This document shows, in pieces, positions 35,666-45,634 of a DNA stretch of 64,000 bases. The position numbers were made by a program, and so were the translations under genes. Where the stretch lies: positions 620,001 to 684,000 of the forward strand of contig JAHBXC010000002.1 of the NCBI GenBank assembly GCA_019636675.1, written 5' to 3'. Source of the stretch: Phycisphaeraceae bacterium. Its GTDB lineage: Bacteria; Planctomycetota; Phycisphaerae; Phycisphaerales; UBA1924. The first letter of the stretch is position 1. Each line of letters opens with the position of its first letter. Below the pieces are notes generated by a model. The model was not told the origin of the DNA. It worked only from the letters and a program-made list of their open reading frames with translations, and did no database searches.

Positions 35666-35714
35666 GCCCCGGCGGCCCTCCCGTCTGGACAGCCCGGTCG
35701 CGTTTCGCGACACT

Positions 35715-36623
35715 GTGAGCATGTCCGGCGAGAACCAACGCAGCAGCGAGATCGCCCCGCTTCCGGCAGTCCCGGCTCCGTTCGTGTGGCCGCCCCTGCC
35801 GCCCGGTCCGGCGCCGGGGGGGTCGCCCGCCCCTGCGTCCATCCCTTCTCGCGCTCCTGATCCCTCGCCAGCAAGGGGGTCGTCGGCGATCGAGTTTCTG
35901 CGCCGGATCGAGGCGTTCTGGCTCGCGCCCGTCGCGTCGCCGCTCGCGCGGCGCATCGAAGAACTCGGCTGGAAACCCGATGATTTCGACGAGTATTGCA
36001 ACCGCTGCGGCGGCGACGTCGGCCCGGGCGAAGAGGACGAGTTCGGGTGCGCGCGCTGCCGCCAGTGGAAGCACCCGTGGTCGCGATTCGTGCGTCTGGG
36101 CGCCTACGAGGGCGACCTGGCGTCGTGGATCAAAGAGGTGAAGTTCACGCGGCACGCGCCGCTCGGGGTGGCGCTTGGGAGGGTGCTCGCCGCGCGCCTG
36201 CGAGAGGCGGGCTTGCCCGGGGAGCGGGTCTGCGTCGTCCCGGTGGGGATGAGTCTGCGTCGGCGATGGGCGAGGGGCATCGACCACGCCGGGGTGATCG
36301 GGGAGGGGGTGGCGCTGGGGCTCGGGGCGCCGCTGGTCCGGGGCCTGCGGCGATCGCACCGGGCGAGCCAGCGCCGGCAGGAGAGCCGGGCGGCCCGGGA
36401 ACGGAATGCGAAGGGGTCGTTCACCCTCCGCGGGGGGATCGATCTGGGGGGCTGGACGGTGGTGCTGGTGGACGATGTCTCGACGACCGGGGCGACGCTG
36501 CGAGCGGCGAGCCGGGCGCTGCGTGCGCGTCGGCGGGAGGGTCGTCCGGAGTCGATCTGGGCGGCGACGCTGGGGGTCACGCCCGAGAGGCGTCGAGGGG
36601 CGCCGGCCGGTGGTTGTGCGTGA
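35715..36623 (+). CDS. comF: ComF family phosphoribosyltransferase-like protein
   Basis: This 302-residue protein has a Pro/Ala-rich N-terminus (residues 10-55), a zinc ribbon with C-N-R-C-G and C-A-R-C at about residues 95-115 and a type I phosphoribosyltransferase domain. The PRPP loop reads V-V-L-V-D-D-V-S-T-T-G-A-T near residue 255. ComF proteins act in DNA uptake in naturally competent bacteria; the molecular role is not settled. Two starts are in frame, GTG at 35715 and ATG at 35721. The 3' end has a visibly high density of G on the coding strand. Confidence 0.87.
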   Translation: MSMSGENQRSSEIAPLPAVPAPFVWPPLPPGPAPGGSPAPASIPSRAPDPSPARGSSAIEFLRRIEAFWLAPVASPLARRIEELGWKPDDFDEYCNRCGGDVGPGEEDEFGCARCRQWKHPWSRFVRLGAYEGDLASWIKEVKFTRHAPLGVALGRVLAARLREAGLPGERVCVVPVGMSLRRRWARGIDHAGVIGEGVALGLGAPLVRGLRRSHRASQRRQESRAARERNAKGSFTLRGGIDLGGWTVVLVDDVSTTGATLRAASRALRARRREGRPESIWAATLGVTPERRRGAPAGGCA

Positions 36624-36742
36624 GCGGGGGCGTGGCGGGCAGAGGTCCGAAAGGCCTTGTTTTGCAGTGGTTTACGGCGACTTTCGGGGAGTCGGGCCGA
36701 GGGGGCGTGAGGATTCGGCGAAGAAAATGAAAGTCCCTCCGC

Positions 36743-36770
36743 TTGACACCCCGGGGCGTCCGGCTATCTT
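36743..36770 (+). promoter_or_regulatory. Promoter of the 16S rRNA unit
   Basis: A perfect -35 hexamer TTGACA (36743-36748) and a -10-like TATCTT (36765-36770) are separated by 16 bases. This is the only strong sigma-70-type promoter in the 530-base stretch between comF and 16S. The predicted leader is about 375 bases. Confidence 0.75.
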
Positions 36771-36832
36771 TCCCCGCTCGTCAGCCAGCGGCTGGCGGGT
36801 CACCCCGACAACCCGGCGAGATGCTGGAATGG

Positions 36833-36856
36833 GGTTGTTCTTTGGCAAGTGAGCAG
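36833..36856 (+). promoter_or_regulatory. boxA-like antitermination site in the rRNA leader
   Basis: The stretch GTTGTTCTTTGGCAAGTG resembles the TGTTCTTTGA-type boxA sites that recruit NusB-S10 to rRNA transcripts. Its place, 60-90 bases after the promoter, suits this role. The match is by eye. Confidence 0.45.
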
Positions 36857-37044
36857 TTGGGAAAGCCGCGAGAATGTGACGCGGCGGAAACGGTCGCACG
36901 ACCGGCCCTTGGCAGGGCATCCGTCGCGTACAGATCAAACGCTGGTCGAGTGGGTATCACAGCCCCCTCGATCGGTCACTGATTCTCGTGCAGGCTTTCA
37001 AACTCATCGTAAGATGAGCGCCCAAAAGAATGAGTGATCAAGAG

Positions 37045-37140
37045 CCCATGGGTCCTTTGAACCCATGGGGACCGGCCGGCGACTTCGGTCGTCGGCGCCG
37101 GACAAACCTTCTCATCGCAGGAACCCTCGCTTCGGCGAGG
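37045..37140 (+). other. Leader hairpins upstream of 16S rRNA
   Basis: Three hairpins stand in a row: a 9-bp stem (37045-37053 with 37061-37069); a stem with a UUCG loop (about 37078-37083 with 37088-37093, one G-U pair); and a 6-bp stem with a UUCG loop (37125-37130 with 37135-37140). They probably guide leader folding and processing before the 16S 5' end. No tRNA lies in the leader; the rest of 36624-37152 shows only the promoter and boxA-like site. Confidence 0.55.
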
Positions 37141-37152
37141 ACCAACGATACA

Positions 37153-38799
<1,647 letters not shown>

Positions 38800-38840
38800 A
38801 CAACGCCCGGTCCTCCACAGGCCGGGCGTTGTGCATTTTT
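38800..38840 (+). terminator. Intrinsic terminator of the 16S unit
   Basis: A perfect 11-bp stem (38800-38810 with 38822-38832) is followed by GCATTTTT (38833-38840). It ends transcription 156 bases after 16S, which shows that the rRNA unit stops here. Confidence 0.9.
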
Positions 38841-38979
38841 CGGCGCACCGCGTTCTCTGCGATCATGTACTCTCGCTGGCGGGTCCCCGTCGGTGTCGCC
38901 GTCGCCGCGCTGACGCACTTTCGTTCTCACCGCTGGCGCTCCCTGATCCAGCCCGCCTGCGCCATGAGGTCATACGACT

Positions 38980-39947
38980 ATGCACGCCATCGGCTACATC
39001 GTCTTCTTCGTGACCTTCCTCTCCCTCGCCGTGCTTGCGTGGCTAGTCCTGTTGCTCTGGCGACTTCTGGGGAACAGGCGCCGCAAACCCACCCAGCCAG
39101 AGTGCGCGAGCTGCGGCTACCCGACGATCCGGCTCTCCTCGCCACGCTGCCCCGAGTGCGGCGCCGATCTGCTCCGGGAAGGCGTCCTCGCGCCCTCGAT
39201 GCGAGTGCGCGGCGCCGGGGGGGTCTTCCTCGTGATCGTCGCGTGGACGATCGCGATCACGACCCTGACGCTCTTTCTCGCGTCATGGGTCGCGTTCGCG
39301 CTCCCCGCCACGGCGCAGACCGCGAGCACATCCACCGGAGAGCCCGCTTCGGCCCAGTATCAACGCGTGGTCGTGAGGGCCTCGGGCACGTTCGATTCGC
39401 GCCTGCTCTCGAATCCGTTCTCGCAGTCGCTGACCGATATCACCGTGACCGTGGTCGCGCTCGACGGAGCCGCCCACGACCTGCGACTGTCGCGAGAAAA
39501 CCCGTTGTTCCCGTTCCGGCTTGAAACCGGCGAGCATCTCGACGAAATCGCCGGCCCCTACGCCGTCGATGTGCTGCGAGCGCTGCTGGTGCGGGCCGGC
39601 GCATCGCCCGATGACCCGGCGACGCGCGCCGAGGCCGCGGAACTCGCGAACATCATCAACGGGAGTTCGTTCTGGGATTCGGCACGGGGAGAGCCGGTCC
39701 GTTCATCAACACGACCACCGCCGCGAGCGCGAATCCCGCTGGCAACGCGTCAGGCGTACTCTGGGTGCTCATGCCGGTCGGGGTGTGTCTTACCGGTCTT
39801 GGCCTCTGGATCGCAGGCGTGGTCATCATCGCGAACCAGCACATGAAGCGCTTCCGGCCCATCAGGGCCGGGAGACAGCAGCCCTACGGCGACCCACTCC
39901 CTGACCAACCCGCGCAGCAGCATGCCAGCCCCGACCCGTCGTCGTGA
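38980..39947 (+). pseudogene. Zinc-ribbon membrane protein with probable frameshift
   Basis: Frame 1 starts at ATG 38980: an N-terminal helix, a zinc ribbon C-A-S-C-G-Y with C-P-E-C-G-A, a second helix (residues about 85-110) and an extracytoplasmic domain. After N-I-I-N-G at about 39661 this frame becomes atypical (S-R-T-S-T-like, Arg/Pro/Ser-rich) and stops at 39846. Removing one G from the GGG at 39661-39663 instead gives E-F-V-L-G-F-G-T-G-R-A-G-P-F-I-N-T-T-T, then a clear membrane helix (V-G-V-C-L-T-G-L-G-L-W-I-A-G-V-V) and a stop at 39947. The intact form would have about 322 residues. Either a real mutation or an assembly error is possible. The ribbon resembles that of the protein at 47478. 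Function unknown. Confidence 0.72.
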
Positions 39948-39975
39948 GCCGGGCCAGCGGCGCGGAACGAGTTGA

Positions 39976-40731
39976 TCATGCCTCCGCGCACGGAGAGTCT
40001 GCCGGCGCGTGCGTCGGCGCAGGGGTCGTGAGCGTGAGCAAATGCTCCGCCCCGACCTGCTCCGGCAGTGTCTCCAGCGTCCACGCGTCCTCGACCTTGA
40101 ACCGGCCGACCGCTGTGCGGCGCAGCGCCGTGAGCATGCCGCCCGTACCCAGCGCCTCGCCCAGGTCGCGCGCGAGCGAGCGGATGTAGACGCCGCGACC
40201 CGAGCGGATGTCGAGCGTGAGGCGCGGCCATTCGTACGCGAAGACCTCGATCGCGTCGATGCGGATTCTTTTCGCAGCCGGTCGTTCGAGCAGTCTGCCG
40301 GCGCGCACGAGGTCGTACGCGCGCTCGCCCTTGATCTGCACCGCGGAATAGGTGGGGGGGCGCTGCTCGATCTCGCCCACGAACCGCGAGCACGCGTCGC
40401 GCACCTGATCGATGGTGGGGGGGCGATCGACCGGGACCGGATCGGGCTCGGTCTCGAGGTCGTCGCTCGGGGAGAACGCCGAAAGATCGAGGTCGGCGAG
40501 GTATCGTTTCTCGGTGCCCATCAGCGACTCGATCTGTTTCGTGGCCTTACCCAGGCAGAGCACGAGCACGCCGGTGGCGAGGGGGTCGAGCGTGCCGGCG
40601 TGCCCGACCTTCGCCCCGGCGGTGCGTTTGCGGACGATGCCGACGATCTTCGCCGAGGTCATGGCGTAGGGCTTGTCGACGACGAGGACGCCGTTGAGGT
40701 CGGGTCTGTGGTTTTTGCGTCCTCTGCTCAC
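39976..40731 (-). CDS. truB: tRNA pseudouridine(55) synthase
   Basis: TruB converts U55 in the T-arm of tRNAs to pseudouridine. The 251-residue protein begins near G-V-L-V-V-D-K-P-Y-A-M-T-S, has the catalytic aspartate in G-H-A-G-T-L-D-P-L-A-T-G-V-L, K-R-Y-L-A-D-L, R-P-P-T-Y-S-A-V-Q-I-K-G and S-G-R-G-V-Y-I-R-S-L-A-R-D-L-G. The GTG at 40731 gives V-S-R-G-R-K-N-H-R-P-D. The frame runs on upstream but covers the tRNA gene, so the longer version is excluded. It is shorter than E. coli TruB (314) because a C-terminal PUA domain is missing. Confidence 0.93.
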   Translation of the reverse strand: MSRGRKNHRPDLNGVLVVDKPYAMTSAKIVGIVRKRTAGAKVGHAGTLDPLATGVLVLCLGKATKQIESLMGTEKRYLADLDLSAFSPSDDLETEPDPVPVDRPPTIDQVRDACSRFVGEIEQRPPTYSAVQIKGERAYDLVRAGRLLERPAAKRIRIDAIEVFAYEWPRLTLDIRSGRGVYIRSLARDLGEALGTGGMLTALRRTAVGRFKVEDAWTLETLPEQVGAEHLLTLTTPAPTHAPADSPCAEA

Positions 40732-40861
40732 CGGGCATTGTTCGCCCCGGCGGCCCGGAAGGCCCCGTCCCGCCCGGGCATATCTGCTGACAACGGGCGG
40801 GGCGGTGCGTACCCTCTCGCTCCCTGCGCCGGTCGCCCTTCGGGTCGGTCGGCGACACCCC

Positions 40862-40948
40862 GGAGAGGTGTCCGAGAGGCTGAAGGAGCAGCACTGGAAA
40901 TGCTGTATACGGGTAACCGTATCGGGGGTTCGAATCCCCCCCTCTCCG
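40862..40948 (+). tRNA. tRNA-Ser (anticodon GGA)
   Basis: This is an 87-base class II tRNA. The acceptor stem is GGAGAGG (40862-40868) with CCTCTCC (40941-40947) and discriminator G. The anticodon stem CAGCA/TGCTG encloses CTGGAAA, with anticodon GGA at 40896-40898 (reads UCC and UCU). A long variable arm (TATACGGGTAACCGTATC) and the T-arm GGGGGTTCGAATCCCCC complete it. CCA is not encoded. Confidence 0.97.
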
Positions 40949-40957
40949 CTTGAAAGC

Positions 40958-40997
40958 GACCCCCGCGCCGTGAGAACGGCGCGGGGGTCTTTCTTTT
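40958..40997 (+). terminator. Intrinsic terminator of tRNA-Ser
   Basis: A perfect 14-bp GC stem (40958-40971 with 40976-40989) closes a GAGA loop and is followed by TTTCTTTT. It lies 9 bases after the tRNA. Confidence 0.93.
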
Positions 40998-41027
40998 GGC
41001 GTGGCGTTGCTGAAAGGCCTTGCCGGC

Positions 41028-42104
41028 TCAGCGCATGAGTTCGAGTATCGCGCTGACGTCGGCGCGATCCACGACGCCGTCGGCGTTGACATCGCCCAGG
41101 AGGGGGTTGTTCGCGTCGGGGGTGACCATGACCCGCATCATGATCTCGAGGTCGGCGTGGTCGACGACTCCATCGGCGTTGAGGTCGGCGGGGGAGAGCG
41201 TGAGGTTGACGACCTCGTTGGCGTTGATGCGCTCCATGATCTCTTCGGGAGTGATCACGCCGTCGCCGTCGATGTCGAAGAGGGCGAGACGGAGATCGTC
41301 GCCGGACACATCGGCTGCGATGGGTCCGAAGTCGCGGAAGGTGGCGACGGGCGCGGCGGTCATCATGTTGTCCGCTTTCTCGACGGGATCGATGGGCTCG
41401 AGACACAGGATGTTGCAGAACTCGAAGTCGTCGGCATAGCCGGGCCCGCCGATGAACGAGATCGAGTCGGTGGGCCTCCCGTCGGCGCGGACGCTGAAGA
41501 CGACCTCGACCTCGATCTCGTTGCCGGGCTGGATGAAGTTGTTGCCGGTGCAGTTGCAGCTGGTGAACGTGGTGAAGGGCACCTGGAGGATCCCTTCCTG
41601 CCCGGTGACTGAGGATCTCCGGTCGCGGGCGAGGGGGCACTTGATCATCTGCCCCGTCGTGCGGTTCGTGAGGACCGCGACGAGGGAGTACTCGACGAGC
41701 CCGCCCCGTGCGACGAGGAAGCTGTATTGCGCGCCGTAGCGGAAGCGGAGCGTCGGCGCCGTGGCGCTGAGAACGGTGCGCGAGAGCACGACCGTCGACG
41801 AGGCGGCGCTGCCGTTGGGCGTGAGGCACTCCCAGTCGGCTGACGCCTCGGTGAAGAAGGTGGCGATGTTGCCCTGCGCGGGGAGGAACCCGAGCGGGGT
41901 GGCCGAGACGAGGGCGTTCGTGCTCGTGTCGCCGAACTCACCGAGCTCGACGTCCGGGCTCCAGAAGGCGAAGCCGAGGTTGAAATTCCCGTTGTTCAGG
42001 GGGAAACAGAACGATGGGGTGATGCCCCCGACCGCAGCGGTCGCGCCGGCGAGCCCGACGAGGGCGGCGAGCGACCCGAGAACCGTTCGATGCGTGCGCA
42101 CCAT
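41028..42104 (-). CDS. Secreted protein with C-terminal dockerin-like calcium repeats
   Basis: The 358-residue protein from ATG 42104 (AAGGAG site 7-8 bases upstream) has a signal peptide (residues about 1-26, ending A-A-V-G-G). A beta-rich domain of about 220 residues with scattered cysteines follows. The last 80 residues hold EF-hand/dockerin type I-like repeats: D-I-D-G-D-G-V-I-T-P-E-E-I, D-L-N-A-D-G-V-V-D-H-A-D-L and D-V-N-A-D-G-V-V-D-R-A-D-V. Such repeats are very common on planctomycete surface proteins, where cellulosome docking is not implied. An upstream frame to 42158 lacks a site for ribosome binding. The substrate or role is unknown. Confidence 0.85.
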   Translation of the reverse strand: MVRTHRTVLGSLAALVGLAGATAAVGGITPSFCFPLNNGNFNLGFAFWSPDVELGEFGDTSTNALVSATPLGFLPAQGNIATFFTEASADWECLTPNGSAASSTVVLSRTVLSATAPTLRFRYGAQYSFLVARGGLVEYSLVAVLTNRTTGQMIKCPLARDRRSSVTGQEGILQVPFTTFTSCNCTGNNFIQPGNEIEVEVVFSVRADGRPTDSISFIGGPGYADDFEFCNILCLEPIDPVEKADNMMTAAPVATFRDFGPIAADVSGDDLRLALFDIDGDGVITPEEIMERINANEVVNLTLSPADLNADGVVDHADLEIMMRVMVTPDANNPLLGDVNADGVVDRADVSAILELMR

Positions 42105-42464
42105 GACTCTGCTCCTTGCGGCTGTCGCCGCGTTGAGGAGAAACCGCGCCCGGCTCACGATGACCCGAGCGGTGACAACGAATCAGCGGACGACGCACCC
42201 CCGGGTGCGAGAGCGGGTGCGCCGACAAGGGCGCGCCGCGTCACACGCGTGCGAGCGCACTGTACTGATCGCTCGCGCAAGCCACAAGCGCAAAGCGCGC
42301 AGAGACGCAGGAAAACATCCCCGTATCGCTATGTCATTCGCAAGCGAACAGTTGCGCGTGTGCGCCGGATCGCGCGGCAACAAATATGGTCCACAAGCGC
42401 GCCCAAAGGGCGAAGAAATGGTCCACAAGTCGATCCCGCACGTCCGTTGGCGTGCGATGGTCGC
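42105..42464. other. 360-base gap with two direct repeats
   Basis: No convincing gene lies here. The 12-mer ATGGTCCACAAG occurs twice (42386-42397 and 42418-42429), 32 bases apart, flanking a palindromic GCCCAAAGGGC (42401-42411). The stretch is less GC-rich near 42300-42400 and probably carries the dockerin gene promoter on the minus strand. I could not fix a -35/-10 pair. Confidence 0.5.
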
Positions 42465-44507
42465 TCACGATCCGCTCGCCGACAGGCTCGGCTCGACGCG
42501 TTCTCGCTCGCGGACGATCTTGTTCGTCTCGCGGATAAGCAGTCGCATCGGGCTCGCGTCCGTCATGCCGCGGACCTCGTTCGCCAGCGAGGCGAAGTGG
42601 TCATCGCTCGGGAGGGGCGCGCCGTTCAGCGAGGCACGCTGCGCGCCGATGCACTCCTCGAGCACACGAAGGATCGTGCGCCAGCGGTCGTCATCGGTGA
42701 GGCGATCTCGCCAGTGCGGCGCGAACTCGTCGAAGACCTGCGACGCGGCGTAGGTGTTCCCGACGAAAAGGTCGGAGTACACGGCGCTGGAGCCGAGCAC
42801 GAGCGCTTCGACGCTGTCGACGCCCTGCGTGCGCACGACTTCGGCGAAGGCGACGCGGTACAGCTCGGCGCGCTGGCGCCGGGTGGCGTCGACCATGGCG
42901 TTGTCGGTGATGAGCCCGCCGCCGAAGAGCGACTCTTGCGCCCAGAGCACGGTCAGGTTCTCCGTCGCGACGCCCTCACGCATGATGTGGCGCCACTGTC
43001 CCTGCAGGACGGAGATCGTCTTGCGCGCCTCGGTCTTCCATCGCTCTTCTTCTTCGAGGCGGGCCTGCGCGATCTGCGCGTCGAACGCCTTGGCCTTGGC
43101 TTCGGCGTCCGCGGCGCGAGCGAGGGCGTTGAGTCTGGCGACCGTCCCGGCGGCGGCCCCGGCCCCCAGGAGCGCCGCGAGCGCGACGCCGGCGACGATC
43201 GGGCGTCGGCGCACCCACATGGTCGCGACGCGGCCGGTCGAGGGCCTGGTCCACGGGATCGGGCGCTTCTCGATCCAGAGGCGCAGGTCGTCCGCGAACT
43301 GCGCCGCGGTGCGATGGCGCGCCTCCGGGTCGGGCGAGAGGGCGCGCAGCACGATCGCGCGCAAGTCGGTGGGGAGGTGCGCGAGGCACTCGCGCTGGCG
43401 ACGGTGCGAGGCGCCGGGGTCGTAGCCCCGCCGGTTCTCGAGCCCCGCGCTGTTGGGGAACCCTCCGGTCAGCAGCCAGTAGAGGATGCCTCCGAGGGCG
43501 TAGATGTCGGCGCGCGCGTCGAGTCGGGCCGTCTCGCCGCGGAGTTGTTCGGGCGCCATGAAGCCGATGGTGCCCGGCGTGGGGTCTGCCCCGTCGGACT
43601 TGAGCAGTCGCTCGGCGCTGCGCACCGCGAGACTGAAGTCGGCGACCTTGGGCGCGCCGTCGGCACCGAGCAGGATGTTGTCGGGCTTCAGGTCGAAGTG
43701 GATCAGCCCCGCAGCGTGCGCCGCCTGCACGCCGTCGGCGATCTGCGCGCACAGCCGCGCCGCGTCGCGCGCCGGCATGGGGGTCTGCACGGCGCGATCG
43801 CCCTTGCGCAGCGTCCCGCCCGGGACATACTCGGAGACGAGGTACGACAGCCCGTCGTCGGCGACGCCGGCGTCGTAGATCCGCACGACGTTGGGGTGGT
43901 CGATCCGGCGCGCCTTGGCGCCCTCGCTGGTGATGACGGCGCTGTCCTGACTCTCGGATTCCTCGGTCAGCAGCACCTTGATCGCGACCTGCGCCGGCCG
44001 GTCTGGCTCCGACAGCGCGCGGTCGATCGCGAGATAGACCGCGCCGTGCGCGCCCATGCCCAGCAACCCGACGAGCCGGAACCGCGCCTCGCGCCCGGGC
44101 AGGCGCGGGCCGAAGTCGGTGGGGGGCGTGGGGAGCAGGTCGGCGAGGGCGCGCTGCTTCATCGTGCGCGTCGAGCACATGAGCGCCGACAGCGCCGCGG
44201 CGTCTCTGATCGCGGGCGCCAGCTCGGGGTGCGCCTCCGACAACTCCTGCGAGGCGCGCAGGAGCGACTCGCGGTCCATCCGACCCCTGGTGTGCGACAG
44301 CAGCACGGACTCGATCGCGATGTCGAGCGCGACCGGGCTGCGTGCCAGGTGGGGGATCGCGTCCAGATACTCGCGCAGCGAGAGGCGATCGCCCGACGCG
44401 ATGCGTCGCCGGGCGTCGATCCCGATCGCTTCGGCGAGATTCTCATCGTCGAGCGGCCAGGGGGCCCGGCGCGGTTCGGCTCCTTCGTGACTGCTGCGTG
44501 TGTCCAT
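42465..44507 (-). CDS. Ser/Thr protein kinase with C-terminal membrane helix and atypical catalytic motifs
   Basis: This 680-residue protein has an N-terminal helical domain (residues 1-145), a Hanks-type kinase domain (about 150-425), one membrane helix (about 434-455) and an exported 220-residue tail. The kinase shows G-L-L-G-M-G-A-H-G-A-V-Y and V-A-I-K-V-L-L, but the catalytic loop reads H270-F-D-L-K-P-D-N (F instead of the usual R) and the magnesium loop reads D290-F-S (S instead of G). M-A-P-E-Q-L and D-I-Y-A-L-G-G-I-L are present. The ATG at 44507 follows a GGAG site; a frame reaching 44633 overlaps the sigma gene. It is paired with the upstream ECF sigma factor, a planctomycete hallmark. 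Confidence 0.88.
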   Translation of the reverse strand: MDTRSSHEGAEPRRAPWPLDDENLAEAIGIDARRRIASGDRLSLREYLDAIPHLARSPVALDIAIESVLLSHTRGRMDRESLLRASQELSEAHPELAPAIRDAAALSALMCSTRTMKQRALADLLPTPPTDFGPRLPGREARFRLVGLLGMGAHGAVYLAIDRALSEPDRPAQVAIKVLLTEESESQDSAVITSEGAKARRIDHPNVVRIYDAGVADDGLSYLVSEYVPGGTLRKGDRAVQTPMPARDAARLCAQIADGVQAAHAAGLIHFDLKPDNILLGADGAPKVADFSLAVRSAERLLKSDGADPTPGTIGFMAPEQLRGETARLDARADIYALGGILYWLLTGGFPNSAGLENRRGYDPGASHRRQRECLAHLPTDLRAIVLRALSPDPEARHRTAAQFADDLRLWIEKRPIPWTRPSTGRVATMWVRRRPIVAGVALAALLGAGAAAGTVARLNALARAADAEAKAKAFDAQIAQARLEEEERWKTEARKTISVLQGQWRHIMREGVATENLTVLWAQESLFGGGLITDNAMVDATRRQRAELYRVAFAEVVRTQGVDSVEALVLGSSAVYSDLFVGNTYAASQVFDEFAPHWRDRLTDDDRWRTILRVLEECIGAQRASLNGAPLPSDDHFASLANEVRGMTDASPMRLLIRETNKIVRERERVEPSLSASGS

Positions 44508-44530
44508 CGCGGTCTCGCTCCCGTCGCGGT

Positions 44531-45100
44531 TCAGTGATCGCCCCATTGTCGCAGGGTTTCTCGGAGGGTGAGGCGCATCGCGCGCCAACGCTGCCGCGTC
44601 GCTTCCGGGCTGAGCCCGAGCGCGGCGCCGCACGAGGCCAGGGTGTCGCCGGCGAGCCAGCGAGAGAGGATCGCGCGGTCGGTGTCCGAGGAGAGCGCGT
44701 TGAGCGCGTCGCCGATCAGCGGGTCGAGCGCGACCGCCGCGTCGTCGTCGCGCAACGCGGATATCAGCGGGCGCGCCCAGGCGGCGTCGGGCCCTTCCAC
44801 GCGCTGCAGCCGGCGCACCAGCCGGTGCTTCTCGAGGATCGCGTTGTGGGCGGTGGTCAGCACGAGCGAGAAGAGCTCGTCGGCCCCGGAGGCCCTGATC
44901 CGCCCGTCTCGCACGAACCGGTCGAGCCGGCGCGCCACGGTCGACATCATGTCCTGCGAATCGGCGAGCCGGCGCACCGACGGGCTCAGGCGCAGGCGCA
45001 CCCTCGCGCGGATGCGCTCGCCGTACGTCTGCAGGAAGATCGCGAACGCTTCCCGGTCGCCCGCGCGGACGCGCTCGACCAGGGCGTCAAGATCGCCCAT
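44531..45100 (-). CDS. ECF-type sigma factor
   Basis: This 189-residue protein has a sigma-70 region 2-like part (residues about 10-90: A-F-A-I-F-L-Q-T-Y, D-S-Q-D-M-M-S-T-V-A-R-R-L) and a region 4 helix-turn-helix near the end (L-A-G-D-T-L-A-S-C-G-A-A-L-G-L-S with R-Q-R-W). The ATG at 45100 has GGAGG just upstream at tight spacing; the frame continues further without support. It is followed 23 bases later by the Ser/Thr kinase, as in planctomycete ECF-STK groups where the kinase senses and the sigma factor responds. Start uncertain. Confidence 0.85.
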   Translation of the reverse strand: MGDLDALVERVRAGDREAFAIFLQTYGERIRARVRLRLSPSVRRLADSQDMMSTVARRLDRFVRDGRIRASGADELFSLVLTTAHNAILEKHRLVRRLQRVEGPDAAWARPLISALRDDDAAVALDPLIGDALNALSSDTDRAILSRWLAGDTLASCGAALGLSPEATRQRWRAMRLTLRETLRQWGDH

Positions 45101-45253
45101 TCCCTCCAGGGCGCCGGCGAACCCTGGAGAAATCTTTCCGGCGGGCCTCACGCTCCACCTCCCGTCGTCATCTCCAGAGGCGAACGGACGCGCCGCGAAG
45201 GCCCGGCTGGCGCCGGCGAGGCGGCCTCGTCCCACACCCTGGAGTGATTGACG

Positions 45254-45634
45254 ATGCGGGATCTCACGCCGCGTGCGCGGTGGCTCTGCGCCCTGAGGCA
45301 AGAGCCGAGAACCCGGGGGACGTGCGCCACACAGACCACATTCCTCAGAACCCTCGCGTGCAGCGCGTTCGCCGGCTTCGTGCTGGTGCAGAGCGCCTGC
45401 CCGATCGTCGCGGCGGTGTCGCGGTTCGCGCCAGACTCGATGCTCCGCGCGTCGATCGACCGCGCCGAGTCCGGCGACCAGGAGGAGTGCGTGCCCTGCC
45501 ATCTCGCCGGGGGAACCGACTGCTGGGAAGCGATACTCAGGTGGATCGATGCGCAGTTCAACGGAGACTCGGGGGTGCCGTTCCCGAACGACGAATGCTT
45601 CGCCGCCGAGAACGCCGGTGAGGAGATCGTGTGA
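45254..45634 (+). CDS. Small exported-type protein with CxxCH motif
   Basis: This 126-residue protein has one hydrophobic segment at about residues 35-55 (L-A-C-S-A-F-A-G-F-V-L-V-Q) behind a basic stretch, so it is membrane-anchored or exported. The mature part has E-E-C-V-P-C-H-L-A-G-G, a CxxCH pattern as in c-type haem proteins, and two more cysteines. I do not recognise a family and haem binding is only a possibility. ATG 45254 has a GGAG 9 bases upstream; TTG 45248 is an alternative. Its stop overlaps the XRE gene start by 4 bases. Confidence 0.6.
   Translation: MRDLTPRARWLCALRQEPRTRGTCATQTTFLRTLACSAFAGFVLVQSACPIVAAVSRFAPDSMLRASIDRAESGDQEECVPCHLAGGTDCWEAILRWIDAQFNGDSGVPFPNDECFAAENAGEEIV

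Noticed and set aside
42201-42400. Possible small gene in the 360-base gap before the kinase end
   Set aside because: Open frames here have a basic, low-complexity composition (many Arg) typical of non-coding high-GC DNA and no ribosome site.
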